Shown here one piece after another: positions 1-9,334 of a stretch of 64,000 bases of DNA; positions within the stretch are counted from its first letter, which is position 1; every line of letters starts with the position of its first letter. Under the pieces are notes generated by a model. That model searched no databases and was not told where the DNA came from. It saw only the letters and a list, made by a program, of their open reading frames with translations. A program made the position numbers and the translations under genes. The stretch is taken from contig QHNH01000021.1 in NCBI GenBank assembly GCA_003218375.1, positions 1 through 64,000 of the forward strand, given 5' to 3'. The DNA comes from Verrucomicrobiota bacterium (GTDB taxonomy: Bacteria; Verrucomicrobiota; Verrucomicrobiia; Chthoniobacterales; UBA10450).

Positions 1-331
1 GGAGAGCGGCATAGCTGTTAACCGAAGTGAAAAAGGTGGTGCTGCTCCCGAAATCACTAGTACCGGGCGTAGCGGTCACCATGATGTTGACGTTGATGGG
101 GTCGTTGTATCTATCGGTGAACTGCTTTGCCGCATACGAGCAGGCCGCTTTCATGTTGGCGATGTCCGTCGCGGTCAAACCCGCCGCCATGAATTTGGCA
201 TCCGTGTCGAAGGTCAAGTTAATGGTCAAAGCAGAGGCTGTTCTGCCGGCGGCCACCACCAGGGCAAGGATGGCGAGGAGCGCCACTCGGACGCGCGCCG
301 TATGCGCACGGAGTAGTCGGATTTCTTTCAT
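1..331 (-). CDS. Secreted metalloprotease-like protein, partial (C-terminus outside window)
   Basis: Reads leftward off the window edge; only the first 110 residues are present. It starts with MKEIRLLRAHTARVRVALL, a typical signal peptide (basic n-region, Leu/Ala/Val core, cleavage near GRTASA). The mature start is INLTFDTDAKFMAAG, then a segment on columns such as AACSYAAKQFTDRYNDPINV. This layout recalls the N-terminus of secreted metalloproteases of the NF038122 type, which begin with a short beta strand and a 'FTDPI-NV' stretch. No catalytic HExxH is visible because that part lies outside the window, so function is inferred. The start lies 6 bp after the stop of the gene at 338-787 on the same strand, so the two are probably cotranscribed. 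Confidence 0.6.
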   Translation of the reverse strand, partial: MKEIRLLRAHTARVRVALLAILALVVAAGRTASALTINLTFDTDAKFMAAGLTATDIANMKAACSYAAKQFTDRYNDPINVNIMVTATPGTSDFGSSTTFFTSVNSYAAL

Positions 332-337
332 GGTTTC

Positions 338-787
338 TTAACGAGTCCTGATTCTGCGAGTGACGGTCGGTCTGGCCGCGGAAATGAATCTTATGTCCGT
401 CCGGCCGGCCAGAGTTTCCAACTGCGCGAAGGGAACCCAGGCGCGGAAGGTCGTGGCCGTTCCCCATCCAATGACCAACTGCCCTCCAAGGCTTGCGATC
501 TGATCGGACAATTCCCTGGAGATCGAGCCCTCAATCTCGACCAGCACGCGCCCACCAAATTTGTATACGTCCGGTTGCACCGTTGTCGGTTTGTCGAACG
601 GAGGCTCTCCGCGACTTTGTTTCACGACCAGCACCAGATGGTTGTCGAGTTTGCTCAGGACAGACGCAGGCACTGATTTCGCATCGCCCGCGGTCAGCTG
701 TGCTGTCGAGAGAGCGAACGCCGCGACCGCGGCAAGGAGAGCACGCACGAGGTATAAATCCGGAAATGTTTTGAAGCGCGGTTTCAT
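338..787 (-). CDS. Secreted protein resembling a subtilase-type prodomain
   Basis: About 149 aa from the ATG at 787 (MKPRFKTFPDLYLVRALLA); an in-frame ATG at 802 would add five residues. The N-terminus is a signal peptide ending near STAQLTAG. The body contains GRVLVEIEGSISRELSDQIASLGG, shown here by its key parts (VLVEIEG, ELSDQI, LGG), then FAQLETLAGRTDIRFISAARP. The pattern 'VLV-I...L...I..LGG...V...QLE.LA....VRFI..A' is the arrangement found in the N-terminal prodomains of many secreted subtilases. No protease domain follows, so here it stands alone. Its neighbour six bases downstream starts a secreted metalloprotease-like protein. A stand-alone inhibitor or chaperone for that protein is possible but unproven. 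Confidence 0.6.
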   Translation of the reverse strand: MKPRFKTFPDLYLVRALLAAVAAFALSTAQLTAGDAKSVPASVLSKLDNHLVLVVKQSRGEPPFDKPTTVQPDVYKFGGRVLVEIEGSISRELSDQIASLGGQLVIGWGTATTFRAWVPFAQLETLAGRTDIRFISAARPTVTRRIRTR

Positions 788-885
788 AGTTCTCATCCTC
801 ATCTGCGCATCTCTAATGACGCCTTGTTGTGTTCTATCCGGAACGCGGAGATCACGCCAGCTTTTCTAGCTTTGAACCGAAGAAA

Positions 886-959
886 TTGGAGGGACGGACG
901 CTGTCCGTCCCATTTTTCCATCCACAGAATAGTGGGACGGACGGCGCCCGTCCCTCCAA
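886..959. repeat. Dispersed palindromic repeat, GGAGGGACG family
   Basis: The outer arms TTGGAGGGACG and CGTCCCTCCAA are inverted. Inside are a GGACGGACG/CGTCCGTCC hairpin and the string GAATAGTGGGAC. Related copies lie at 12027-12084 (sharing GAATAGTGGGAC and the same ends), 37336-37441 and, more divergent, 39670-39759. It sits directly after the 3' end of the propeller gene at 963-3776. Such elements can act as mRNA 3'-end hairpins, but no T-tract follows. Confidence 0.75.
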
Positions 960-962
960 CCG

Positions 963-3776
963 TCAGTTCAGCGCGTAAACTTCCACGACCGCGATCCCGG
1001 TCGAGCCGGCAAAGCCGCGAACGATGGCGGTGTAGCTCCCAACAGACAGCGTCCGCACAATAGCCGATTCCAATTCGTGGTTCGGCGGGATCCCGGTGTC
1101 GATGATCGCTTGCTTATTCGGGCTATCCACCCAGTTATCGTTCGCTTCCAGGAGCGCGCCATTACCATCGTGCAATTCCAGAGTGGGATCGGACATTCTT
1201 CCAGGGACGGGGACGGAGGGACCTAGCGCACGGATGATCACCTTTTGCGACGCCGCACCGGTTACGATGGTGCCCGCAAACAAAACGTTGTCTCCGGTCT
1301 GGACCAGACCCCGCGTGGAAATATTAGCCAGCTTCGAATCCACCGAGGTATCGAGATCATATACTTCTACTACTCCGATTCCCGTTCCACCATTCGCGCC
1401 CCGAACGATCGCGGTATATTGAGAGTTGTTCGCCGACAAGGTGGCGATGATGGCCGATTCCAGATTATTTGTAGGAGCTACGCCGCTATTGATGATGGCT
1501 TGCTTGTCGGCGCTATCGACCCAGTTGTCGTTCAAGGCGAGCAACGTGTTGCCTTGATAGAGCTCCAACGTTGGATTAGCCAGCTTGTCCGCCAAAGACA
1601 AGGACGGTCCGATGGCGCGCACGATGACCTTCTTGGGTTGGGTGCCTGTGACAATCAAGCCTCCGATCAGGACGTTATCGCCCGTCTCGACCCTTAGTCG
1701 GGTGGAGATGTTAGCCAGGTTATGCCCAAGACGATAGACGAAGGCTGCTCCGGCCCGAGCTGTGCCGACAGCTGTGGCGACGCGCGCGCCAATGATGGCA
1801 GTGTCGCCGCTGATCCCGACGCCGATCCCGAAATTGTCGCCGATGTTGTTATCGCCCACCACCGCCGCCCGCTCGGTCCAGAGCGTGCCAGCGCGAGTGA
1901 AGACATAAGCCTTGCCGTTGTCGTCGTTGATGTTGTTGGTTGGCTCCCAGCCATAGGCGCCTACGACAATTGTGTCGCCTTGGATCGCGATGTGTCCCGC
2001 GCCAAAGAAGTCGCCAGCGGTGAAGGCATCGCTGCCGACGAGCTTCTGCTGCTGACTGTAGGTTCCGTTGCTATTGCGCAAGAAAACATAGGCCGCGCCC
2101 GCATTGGCTCGGTTGTCGGGCGCGCCGACCACTACCGTGTTGCCACTGATGGCTACGCTTTGGCCGAATTGGTCGCCCGTTTGACCATCGCTGGGTTTTA
2201 CCGTGTCGGATCCATGAACGGATCCCGCTAAATCTAGAACAATGATCTGGATTGCTCCCGCTCCGATGCCCGGCATGCCGACAATGAAAGAGGCCAAGTT
2301 AGGATCCGTCGCGTCCTTCTCAACGGCGACGCTAGTCCCAATCTGGGCATCCGCGATATCCATGCCGTGAAATCCCAAAAACACAACGCTACCATCGGCA
2401 TTTATTTTGAACATAGTTGCCGCCCCGGCATTCTTCTCGGTCGCATAAGACGCTCCCGGCGAGCCGCCGATAATGAAGTTGCCGCTGATGGCGACACTGG
2501 CTCCGAATCGATCTCCTGGATCAACTCCGCCGATAATGCCGCTTGTGCCGATGTAATTACTTGGGCCGTTGCGCTGGTAGTAAGAGGCGCTACCCTTACC
2601 GCTATTATCACCCGGGCAGCCATACGCGATGCGGTTGCCGCTGATGGCGACGCTGTATCCGCATTGTTGCCCAACGCCGCCAATCGGGCCGAAGCGCTTC
2701 TCCAGACCCCACGACGAGTTCGGAAAGGTTCCCGTCCGAACAAAGACATACACCGCACCCACATCTGCATTAGCTCCCACATCTTCGCGCCATGCGCCGA
2801 CTACCGCCAGGTTACCGTCAATGGCCACCGCGGTGCCGAAGCGAGCGTCCGCCTGGGGAGTGTCACTCCTGAGCTTCTGCTCGAGCGCCGCGATGAGAGG
2901 ATCGATCACAATCGGATAACGCGCCCCCGCATCTTCCACGACCAGGGCGATCTCGCGTCCCTCCGCGCTTGCTTCCATTCGCGCCGCCAGCTTCTTCCCA
3001 TCCGCATCCAGCGCGACCAGCTTGTTGTAGCTCAGGATGCCTCTTCCGTTATCGTCAGCAAGCTCAATCCGGTTTCCGTCATCTATTACCCGGGCCCGAA
3101 GGTCGCCCGAGACCGCCAGTGACACGCGCAACGACTCGTTAGGCCTGGCCACGCTCCTTCGCGTCGGACGCTCGTTTAGGGTAAATCCCTGCTCGATTCC
3201 TTCGGCCCGGTTCTCATACCACTCCGTCAATTGCGGATTTCGGATTTCCTCCTTCGCCGAGGCTACGGCGGACAGGTCGGATTGCGGATTGAAAGAAGCA
3301 CGCCCATACTCGATCCGGTTTTCCTTTACCTTGCGCGAGATGATCGACGGGACGTCGGCCAGCTGTTTGCCATAGCCCCAGCGTTCTACATGCAATGCGC
3401 TTGTCCATCGCTGATCGCGTTTTTCTTCTGATAACGTCGGACGCACCGTCACGCCATCCTGGCCGAACCACACATTCAGGTTCTGCTCGTGACTCATGCC
3501 CAGGTATCCGCCGCCTGTCTTCTTGTCGCCCGGCGCCGATTCCTGCCACTCGAGACCAAACCGCGCCGCCGTGAGCGCCTGTGCCAACGATTTTCCGTCG
3601 CCGCCCTGTTCGAGATACACGCGCGCCCGTTCGCCGGAGAGCGGCACGGTCGCCGCTTGTGATTGGGGGCGCGTCGTCTTCATGGGGACTGGCGGCCGCG
3701 AAAGTAGAGCGGCGCCAAATAAACCCACAGCAGCGATGCTCAGGAGAACAACAACCAACCGCGGAAGCGTTTTCAT
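963..3776 (-). CDS. Secreted FG-GAP beta-propeller protein with two C-terminal NISTR domains
   Basis: 937 aa, exported: signal peptide MKTLPRLVVVLLSIAAVGLF. An N-terminal region (about 45-290) with motifs such as YNKLVALDADGK and PIVIDPLI precedes a seven-bladed-type propeller (about 300-680). The propeller repeats read like DRFGASVAISGNFIIGG and DQFGQSVAISGNTVVVGAP, which are FG-GAP/integrin-alpha type blades. Two consecutive domains of about 120 aa follow (about 690-816 and 817-937), both beginning NISTR and TGDNVL and ending with VRG...TGI.VVEVY. The same pair closes the protein at 5175-8753. The C-terminal pair is common in Verrucomicrobiota surface proteins; its job is unknown. A palindromic repeat appears to be inserted in frame around 3232-3292. 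A role in surface adhesion or matrix is inferred. Confidence 0.8.
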   Translation of the reverse strand: MKTLPRLVVVLLSIAAVGLFGAALLSRPPVPMKTTRPQSQAATVPLSGERARVYLEQGGDGKSLAQALTAARFGLEWQESAPGDKKTGGGYLGMSHEQNLNVWFGQDGVTVRPTLSEEKRDQRWTSALHVERWGYGKQLADVPSIISRKVKENRIEYGRASFNPQSDLSAVASAKEEIRNPQLTEWYENRAEGIEQGFTLNERPTRRSVARPNESLRVSLAVSGDLRARVIDDGNRIELADDNGRGILSYNKLVALDADGKKLAARMEASAEGREIALVVEDAGARYPIVIDPLIAALEQKLRSDTPQADARFGTAVAIDGNLAVVGAWREDVGANADVGAVYVFVRTGTFPNSSWGLEKRFGPIGGVGQQCGYSVAISGNRIAYGCPGDNSGKGSASYYQRNGPSNYIGTSGIIGGVDPGDRFGASVAISGNFIIGGSPGASYATEKNAGAATMFKINADGSVVFLGFHGMDIADAQIGTSVAVEKDATDPNLASFIVGMPGIGAGAIQIIVLDLAGSVHGSDTVKPSDGQTGDQFGQSVAISGNTVVVGAPDNRANAGAAYVFLRNSNGTYSQQQKLVGSDAFTAGDFFGAGHIAIQGDTIVVGAYGWEPTNNINDDNGKAYVFTRAGTLWTERAAVVGDNNIGDNFGIGVGISGDTAIIGARVATAVGTARAGAAFVYRLGHNLANISTRLRVETGDNVLIGGLIVTGTQPKKVIVRAIGPSLSLADKLANPTLELYQGNTLLALNDNWVDSADKQAIINSGVAPTNNLESAIIATLSANNSQYTAIVRGANGGTGIGVVEVYDLDTSVDSKLANISTRGLVQTGDNVLFAGTIVTGAASQKVIIRALGPSVPVPGRMSDPTLELHDGNGALLEANDNWVDSPNKQAIIDTGIPPNHELESAIVRTLSVGSYTAIVRGFAGSTGIAVVEVYALN

Positions 3777-3878
3777 AAGAGACCCGCTTGTCTAACACGT
3801 GCGGACCTTGCCGTCATTCTCAATCGACCGGCACGGGCATATTCGAAGCCATTCGACCGCGCCGGGACTGAAACGCCC

Positions 3879-5015
3879 CTACTTGAGATCGGTTGCGCTG
3901 ACCGGGATGGTCGGCGTTTCGTCGAGATACTTCACGGTCACGGACTGGCCATTGCGCGAGATCACCGGCAGCTTCAATCCGCGCGGCAGCACCATCTCGC
4001 CGTAGGCGATCTTGATTTTTACCGGCTGGATGAGGGTCACGAATTGCGGGACCGCCGCCTTTTTCCCGTCCTCGTTCCCAGGTTGCACTTGGGAACGGTT
4101 TGGTACGGGCGTCGTTTGCACATAGCTGCCGCCTAACGAGAAGTCGCACGTGACCGGGTAATGGTCGGATGCCTTCGACGGAGTGATCAGCGGTTTTGCG
4201 GGAACGAGGTTCGAACCGAAAAGGTAATCGAAGGTCGCGTCGGGGTAGGGGCCGCTGCCGGGATGGGTGATGCGCTGGACAGGTGCCGCGCCTTCCATGG
4301 AATTGCGAAAGCCGGCGGCGGTCAGCTTGGTGAGAGTCGTTTCCTGCCCAAAATCGGGCTGGTCCACGTTCGTATTGAAATCGCCGCCGACCACGAAGCT
4401 CTTCACCATCGGCATCGCCGGCGCGATCACGTCGCGGATGTGATTGAGGAGCTGGTCGATCGCCACCTCGCGTTTCCGGATGTTCTTGTGCGCTTCGACG
4501 GTCTTGTCGCTTTTCATGATCAGGTTGCTCTTCAGGTGGAGCGAATAAATGCCCACATCGGTCCCGCCGATTTTGAACCAGGCAAAGGCGAACCCGCGCG
4601 GCGGATCGACCCCATCCATCGCCTTCCACGATTCCGACCACGCTGCCTGGGCCGGAAGTTTCGCGAGAATCGCGACCTGCTGTTTGCCAACACCTGGCGT
4701 GAACGGTTCCCGGAACGCGGAACAAATGGCGACCTGATAAGTGCGCGGCGCGATCGCGTTCGCCAGGCGCGCGCAGACGTCGTAGTCGCGCACTTCCTGT
4801 AACAGGATGATGTCCGGGTTCAACGGCCGCAGGACATTGGCGGCGGCAGCGATGCGTTTGTCCTGTTCACTCGCCGGCAATTCTTTCGGCGACCCGTTCG
4901 GGAACCATTCCAGGTTCCAAGTCGTGACGCGGACAGTCGCCGCGGGCAGCGTCGGTGCGACCGACGCCAGCAAAACGGCAACCAGACTGAAAATAGTTCG
5001 CTGAAATCTGCGCAA
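3879..5015 (-). CDS. Secreted endonuclease/exonuclease/phosphatase (DNase I-fold) protein
   Basis: 378 aa with signal peptide MRRFQRTIFSLVAVLLASVA ending near TLPAA. The EEP fold is clear: VRVTTWNLEWFPNG at the start (metal-site Asn), IILLQEVRDYD (catalytic Glu), LHLKSN (His), GGDFNTNVDQ (Asp/Asn metal site) and SDHYPVTCDFS (final Asp-His). The C-terminal 80 residues are an extra basic, low-similarity tail. The family hydrolyses phosphodiester bonds in nucleic acids or other phosphoesters; export suggests extracellular nuclease or phosphate scavenging. A shorter paralogue with the same motifs lies at 39755-40636. No nearby operon partner; the upstream gap of 159 bp separates it from the sialidase-like gene. 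Confidence 0.85.
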   Translation of the reverse strand: MRRFQRTIFSLVAVLLASVAPTLPAATVRVTTWNLEWFPNGSPKELPASEQDKRIAAAANVLRPLNPDIILLQEVRDYDVCARLANAIAPRTYQVAICSAFREPFTPGVGKQQVAILAKLPAQAAWSESWKAMDGVDPPRGFAFAWFKIGGTDVGIYSLHLKSNLIMKSDKTVEAHKNIRKREVAIDQLLNHIRDVIAPAMPMVKSFVVGGDFNTNVDQPDFGQETTLTKLTAAGFRNSMEGAAPVQRITHPGSGPYPDATFDYLFGSNLVPAKPLITPSKASDHYPVTCDFSLGGSYVQTTPVPNRSQVQPGNEDGKKAAVPQFVTLIQPVKIKIAYGEMVLPRGLKLPVISRNGQSVTVKYLDETPTIPVSATDLK

Positions 5016-5174
5016 GGTATCCTCTCCGCCTGAAGGGGATCTGGAGAGGAGCTACCGCTCTGGAGGAGATGAGTATACCTGCACTTGACGTCTTAGCCAC
5101 TACGAGATTGCCAGCTTGTAAATTAGCCGCAGTGCGACTGGGCGGCACCGAAACGTTACCTTGTTCGGAACAAT

Positions 5175-8100
5175 CTATTGGAGGTTATATATCTCGATAA
5201 GCCCGACGCCGGTCGTGTTACCGACCCCGCGCGCCACCGCGGTGTAATTACCTGGTGTAGGGGTGGTAAAGATGGCGCTTTCGCGCGTGTCGCTTGGGGC
5301 GAGGCCATTGGCGACTACGAAGCTGGAGTTGGGATCAGTCGGCCAATCATCGTTCGTGTTGATCGTGGTGCCGCTGGCATCGTGTAACTCCAGGATAGGA
5401 TTCTGCAGCGCATTAGGCACCCCGGAGCTGGTCAGGCTAGGTCCGAGCGCCCGCACCACTATCCGAGGATTGCTTCGATCCACCGGTCCGATGATGAAGC
5501 CACCGATCATCACGTTGTCATTAACATCGACAAATCCGCGCGAGCTTATATTGCCGAGCAGCGAAAGGCTTGCCTGGCTCAGATCGTAGACCTCCACCAA
5601 CCCAATCCCCGTGCCACCGCCGACGCCGCGCACAACCGCCGTGTAATTGCCGGGGGCGAGCGTAGCCACGATGGCTGATTCCAAATCGTTTGTGGGAGCC
5701 ACGCCGCTGGCGATGATCTCGGCCTGTTGCGTGCTCTTCCAGTTATCGTTCGTGGTCGTGGTATTACCGGCGTGCAATTCCAGGATGGGATCGGCCAAAC
5801 GCCCGGCCACCGGAACGCCGTTGCTGGTGATCGACGGTCCGAGCGCGCGCACGATCACCTTTTTCGAAGCGGTGCCAGTGATAATAAATCCGCCGATGAG
5901 CACGTTGTCGCCGGTGAGGACGCGCGCGCGCGTGGAGATATTTTGTAACTGGGCAGGCGTCTTGGGCGGCGTTGGGGTGGGCGTGGGCGCTGTGCAGGCG
6001 GGGTTACCCACCACGCTATAGGTGGCTGGGGGATACGCGTTATCGGTCTGGGCCTTCACGAAGGTATGATCGATGAGCGCAGTCGAGCGTTCCAGAGTAA
6101 CGGTTTGCGGTGTATCGCCGGTAAAGGTCCTGCCGTTAAACCCGCCGAGTAAGTCTCCGGGCTGGGGATTGCCCACCGAAGCCTTGGCAATAAAGATCGT
6201 GATCGTGCCATCGACGTTGAAGTTGCTGGTAGGCAGAGGCACACCCTTTTTCGTTTCTGTCGGCACGCCTACAACCAAGCCTACGACAGCGGTGGCTACT
6301 TCGCCGTACTCGAAGGTAACGTTGCTAGTCGAATCGCTGTTCATGCCGACATAGAATTGCTGCCCTGCCGAAGCGTAAGAGTCCCAAACCATGCGCCAGC
6401 GGCTATTAGGCGGAATCGTGCTGAGATTGGTCACCTTCATCGTGAAAATGAAATTGGCCGTGGACGGCGGCTCACCTATAGCGACATAATCGATAGCCAG
6501 CTGAGGATTCGAATTGGCCGTGTTGCTTTCCGGATGGGTCGGCAGGTTTTGATGAATGATTATGCCCGTGCAGGTATCGCCCAGATAAGGCGCGGAGATT
6601 TCATTGTTAGTGCACGAGCCTCCGACCACATTCACCGCCACGACCTTATAGTAATAGGTCTTGCTCGAGTCGCTTGCGGTCGCGTCGTCGTAGGTGGTCT
6701 GGTTGCCGGGAACGGTAGTGAGCAAGGTCTCAGCATTGCTAACCGTGCTTCTCAGAATTTGATAATTCATAATTCCAGAATTGCCGGTGTCGCCTTCGGA
6801 CCAGGCAAGATGCACCACCGACCCGACGCGACGTTGGGTAATCGCCGGCGCACCCGGAGCTGATGTCGGGCTGGTCGGATCGAAAACGGCCAACATGCGA
6901 CGACCGCTTGACTGGCGGGCGATCGTAGCCGTGGCGCCGTAGCCATTGCCTGTGGCGGTGGCTGCCGCCTGAGCGCAACTGCCGCCAGAACAGCCGTTAA
7001 CGTATCCTACTTCGACACGCCCATGCTTGTCGATCGAGATATCGAAAAAGTCGAGCAGGTTGCGGCAGATGTTAGCGCCGCCGCCGGTCCAGATACAACC
7101 GCGCTGGATAGGCGCGCTCGGGGTGGCATCGGACACCGTCCAACTGGCGCCTCCGTCGAAGGTGTGCGCTACGTAAAGGTGCCAGACGCCGTTAAAAGTA
7201 GCGGCATTCGCGCTGCCGGCCGTAGTAGAGCCATAGAAAGCTACGGCGGCGCGGCCCGCGTCCCCCGCGACCGCGGCGGGATACCTGATGTTTTTCAAAC
7301 CGAGCGCCGAACTGAGATCGACAATATTGTTCCAAGTGCTGCCGCGGTCATCGGAGGTAGCTACCACGAGCGCGCTATCGGCATTAGCGATCGCAAAATA
7401 AACGCGGCCGTTGCTATCGATGCCGGCCGCTGGGTCGCTGTTACCGGCCACCGTGTCCACTGAGTTATTGCGCACGTGGCGAATGTGCCAGGTCACTCCG
7501 TTGTCTTCCGACACAACTACGGCGCCATCGCCACCGCAGTTATTGTTAGGCAGATAGACGGTGCCATCCTTGGGTGAAACTTTAACATGGCCGTGGAGTC
7601 CGCCGCACTCGGTCGTATAAGTCGCGACAATAGGTCCAAAATGCGCGCCGCCGTCATCGCTGCGCAAACAGAAAGCAGAAACCAGATCCTGCGAACAATA
7701 ATAGACCGCGTTTGGATAACCTGCGCCGGTGGAAAGCGGGGCGTGATAAGGACCGCCGCCGACCGTCTCGTGATCGATGCCCGACCCGAGCGGGCCGGAG
7801 CTGGGTATCCAGGTTTGCCCGTCATTGTCCGAAAACGAAATCTTGCACGTAGGTGATGTCGCCGTCAGCTCGGCGGCAAAGACGCGGCCGGTTTGCCGGT
7901 CGGTGAACCCGATCGGATCGGAATCGATCACCTGTGAAGTGGGCGCCGCGCGGTTGCTCCAGGTGGCGTTCACTCCGCCGGTCGGGCAAAGGCTGGCGAA
8001 GTTAATGAACAACGTTTCCAACTCCGATTGGAAGTTAGTCACCCCGCCGATAGCAGTGCTCGACGCGGAATTCCAATTTACCCCGATCGAAGGCTCGCCG

Positions 8101-8753
8101 GCGCCGCGCCCCATGAACTCAACCGTAGGACCAGTTGTAGTAGTAACAGGAGTAAGGATGCCGGGCGCTTCAAAATTCTCGTAGCCTGGCTTAGGACCAT
8201 TATCGACTGTAGCCGGCGGCGGCTGCGGGGGCGTAAGTGAAACCGCGTTGGCAGTCCCAGCGTATTGGTCGCTAGGGACCGTTGCAAAGTAGATAACATG
8301 GACGGTGAACACGCCCACGCCATCCGCGGCAGGATTAATGTGAGCGACTTCCGTGATGCCGGCGCCGTTCCCGGATGAATCTATTATTTTGCCGCTGTTG
8401 GTATCTTTGTGGATAACCAGATCGTAATCGTCCTGTGATGCCGGCGGCGTGATCTTCACCTCGATGCGCCTGCCCGCCGCGGCCCAGTCCGCTATTGTCC
8501 CGGTAACGGTGAGCGTAAAGGTATCGCAGGACACGCCCTCCACGCAGGTGCTTTCACCATTAGCGGCGCCGGTTCCCGTCGCGGTGCCGGTCCACGCCAA
8601 AGCCGGGCCCCCCGTTCCGATATTACCCGAGGCGGGATTGGCCGAATGCAATCGATTACTAAAAGTCGCCAGAACAATCAGGGCGACAGCGCTGATCAAA
8701 AACAGAGTGCCGGCGGTGATGCGGGCGACGGGAGAGATCGCTTTTTTTTTCAT
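5175..8753 (-). CDS. Large secreted sialidase-like/Fn3 protein with two C-terminal NISTR domains
   Basis: 1192 aa. The N-terminus MKKKAISPVARITAGTLFLI plus a hydrophobic core is a signal peptide or anchor. Residues about 45-175 form a beta domain with DYDLVIHKD, like pre-peptidase or CUB-type domains in secreted proteases. About 200-640 is a sialidase/BNR-type region: SFSDNDGQTW, RSDDGGAHFG, VSEDNGVTWH, ATSDDRGSTW, FDGGASWTV are Asp-box motifs. A fibronectin III-like segment (APGAPAITQRR...LAWSEGDTGNSG, about 650-730) and a jelly-roll-like region follow. A TPTPTP linker then leads to two NISTR domains (about 948-1070 and 1071-1192). BNR repeats occur in both glycosidases and non-enzymatic propellers. 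Catalytic sialidase residues were not identified, so activity is open. Confidence 0.8.
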   Translation of the reverse strand: MKKKAISPVARITAGTLFLISAVALIVLATFSNRLHSANPASGNIGTGGPALAWTGTATGTGAANGESTCVEGVSCDTFTLTVTGTIADWAAAGRRIEVKITPPASQDDYDLVIHKDTNSGKIIDSSGNGAGITEVAHINPAADGVGVFTVHVIYFATVPSDQYAGTANAVSLTPPQPPPATVDNGPKPGYENFEAPGILTPVTTTTGPTVEFMGRGAGEPSIGVNWNSASSTAIGGVTNFQSELETLFINFASLCPTGGVNATWSNRAAPTSQVIDSDPIGFTDRQTGRVFAAELTATSPTCKISFSDNDGQTWIPSSGPLGSGIDHETVGGGPYHAPLSTGAGYPNAVYYCSQDLVSAFCLRSDDGGAHFGPIVATYTTECGGLHGHVKVSPKDGTVYLPNNNCGGDGAVVVSEDNGVTWHIRHVRNNSVDTVAGNSDPAAGIDSNGRVYFAIANADSALVVATSDDRGSTWNNIVDLSSALGLKNIRYPAAVAGDAGRAAVAFYGSTTAGSANAATFNGVWHLYVAHTFDGGASWTVSDATPSAPIQRGCIWTGGGANICRNLLDFFDISIDKHGRVEVGYVNGCSGGSCAQAAATATGNGYGATATIARQSSGRRMLAVFDPTSPTSAPGAPAITQRRVGSVVHLAWSEGDTGNSGIMNYQILRSTVSNAETLLTTVPGNQTTYDDATASDSSKTYYYKVVAVNVVGGSCTNNEISAPYLGDTCTGIIIHQNLPTHPESNTANSNPQLAIDYVAIGEPPSTANFIFTMKVTNLSTIPPNSRWRMVWDSYASAGQQFYVGMNSDSTSNVTFEYGEVATAVVGLVVGVPTETKKGVPLPTSNFNVDGTITIFIAKASVGNPQPGDLLGGFNGRTFTGDTPQTVTLERSTALIDHTFVKAQTDNAYPPATYSVVGNPACTAPTPTPTPPKTPAQLQNISTRARVLTGDNVLIGGFIITGTASKKVIVRALGPSITSNGVPVAGRLADPILELHAGNTTTTNDNWKSTQQAEIIASGVAPTNDLESAIVATLAPGNYTAVVRGVGGGTGIGLVEVYDLSQASLSLLGNISSRGFVDVNDNVMIGGFIIGPVDRSNPRIVVRALGPSLTSSGVPNALQNPILELHDASGTTINTNDDWPTDPNSSFVVANGLAPSDTRESAIFTTPTPGNYTAVARGVGNTTGVGLIEIYNLQ

Positions 8754-9265
8754 AGGGACGCGAGGTGGATGTTGATGTTGGTCGCCGCAGCGTGGCGGAC
8801 ATCCAGGTCGCGGCGAAGGGAAGGGCTGAACGTGTGCTAATAAAGATTCGTCCCCCGTGGCGAAAACGGATGCCTCCGCCGGAGTCGCGAAGCAGCCAGC
8901 GCAGGTCGCGGCAAGCGGCCCTGCCCGAGTTGCTTACGAAAGGGTAACCGCTTTTCTTTTTTTTGACGCGGTTTCGTGGAAAGCCGGACGCTTCGGCGGC
9001 GCGCCCTCCTTCGCTGGAAAAATCCGAAAGCGAACTCCTCTTCTGGAGGTGGAGACTCTAAGCGCGATTACCTCATTTCGCCATCGCGAGGTCGCGCATC
9101 CAAACCACAACGATGTAGCGGCGGTCGCCGCGGCGACCGCAGAACGAATCGCGACTCGCCGTCGAACCGCGACCTGCTTTCAGATTGATCGCCCAAGCCA
9201 TCGTGTGATACTGGATGAGTCAATGCTTTCTCCCCTTCCGATCTCCATCCATTTCCTCAATCCCG
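8754..9265. other. Long intergenic region upstream of the sialidase-like gene
   Basis: About 510 bp with no convincing gene. It must hold the promoter of the minus-strand gene at 5175-8753. It contains a short G/C palindrome near 9118-9140 (GGCGGTCGCCGCGGCGACCGC) and a T-rich stretch near 8953-8965. A long open frame over 8857-9300 has no recognisable domain and looks like chance in high-GC DNA. The right end runs into an attC-like half site. Confidence 0.5.
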
Positions 9266-9302
9266 AGTTAGGCGAAACTTTTTCGTCTAATTCTCGTTAG
9301 GC
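9266..9302 (+). other. attC-like right half-site opening cassette cluster 1
   Basis: A 10-bp hairpin (TTAGGCGAAA / TTTCGTCTAA) is followed by AATTCTC and the core GTTAGGC at 9296-9302. The same hairpin-plus-core block recurs at 47884-47920 in the second cluster. The end of the cassette beginning here is GCCTAAC at 9560, the exact complement of its start, as expected for an integron cassette. Confidence 0.6.
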
Positions 9303-9334
9303 CTAAAATAACGCGCTGACTGATTCGCCACTAA

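Noticed and set aside
8857-9300. 147-aa plus-strand frame upstream of cassette cluster 1
   Set aside because: No recognisable motif, Arg/Ala-rich shadow of GC-rich DNA, and it runs into the attC-like half-site.
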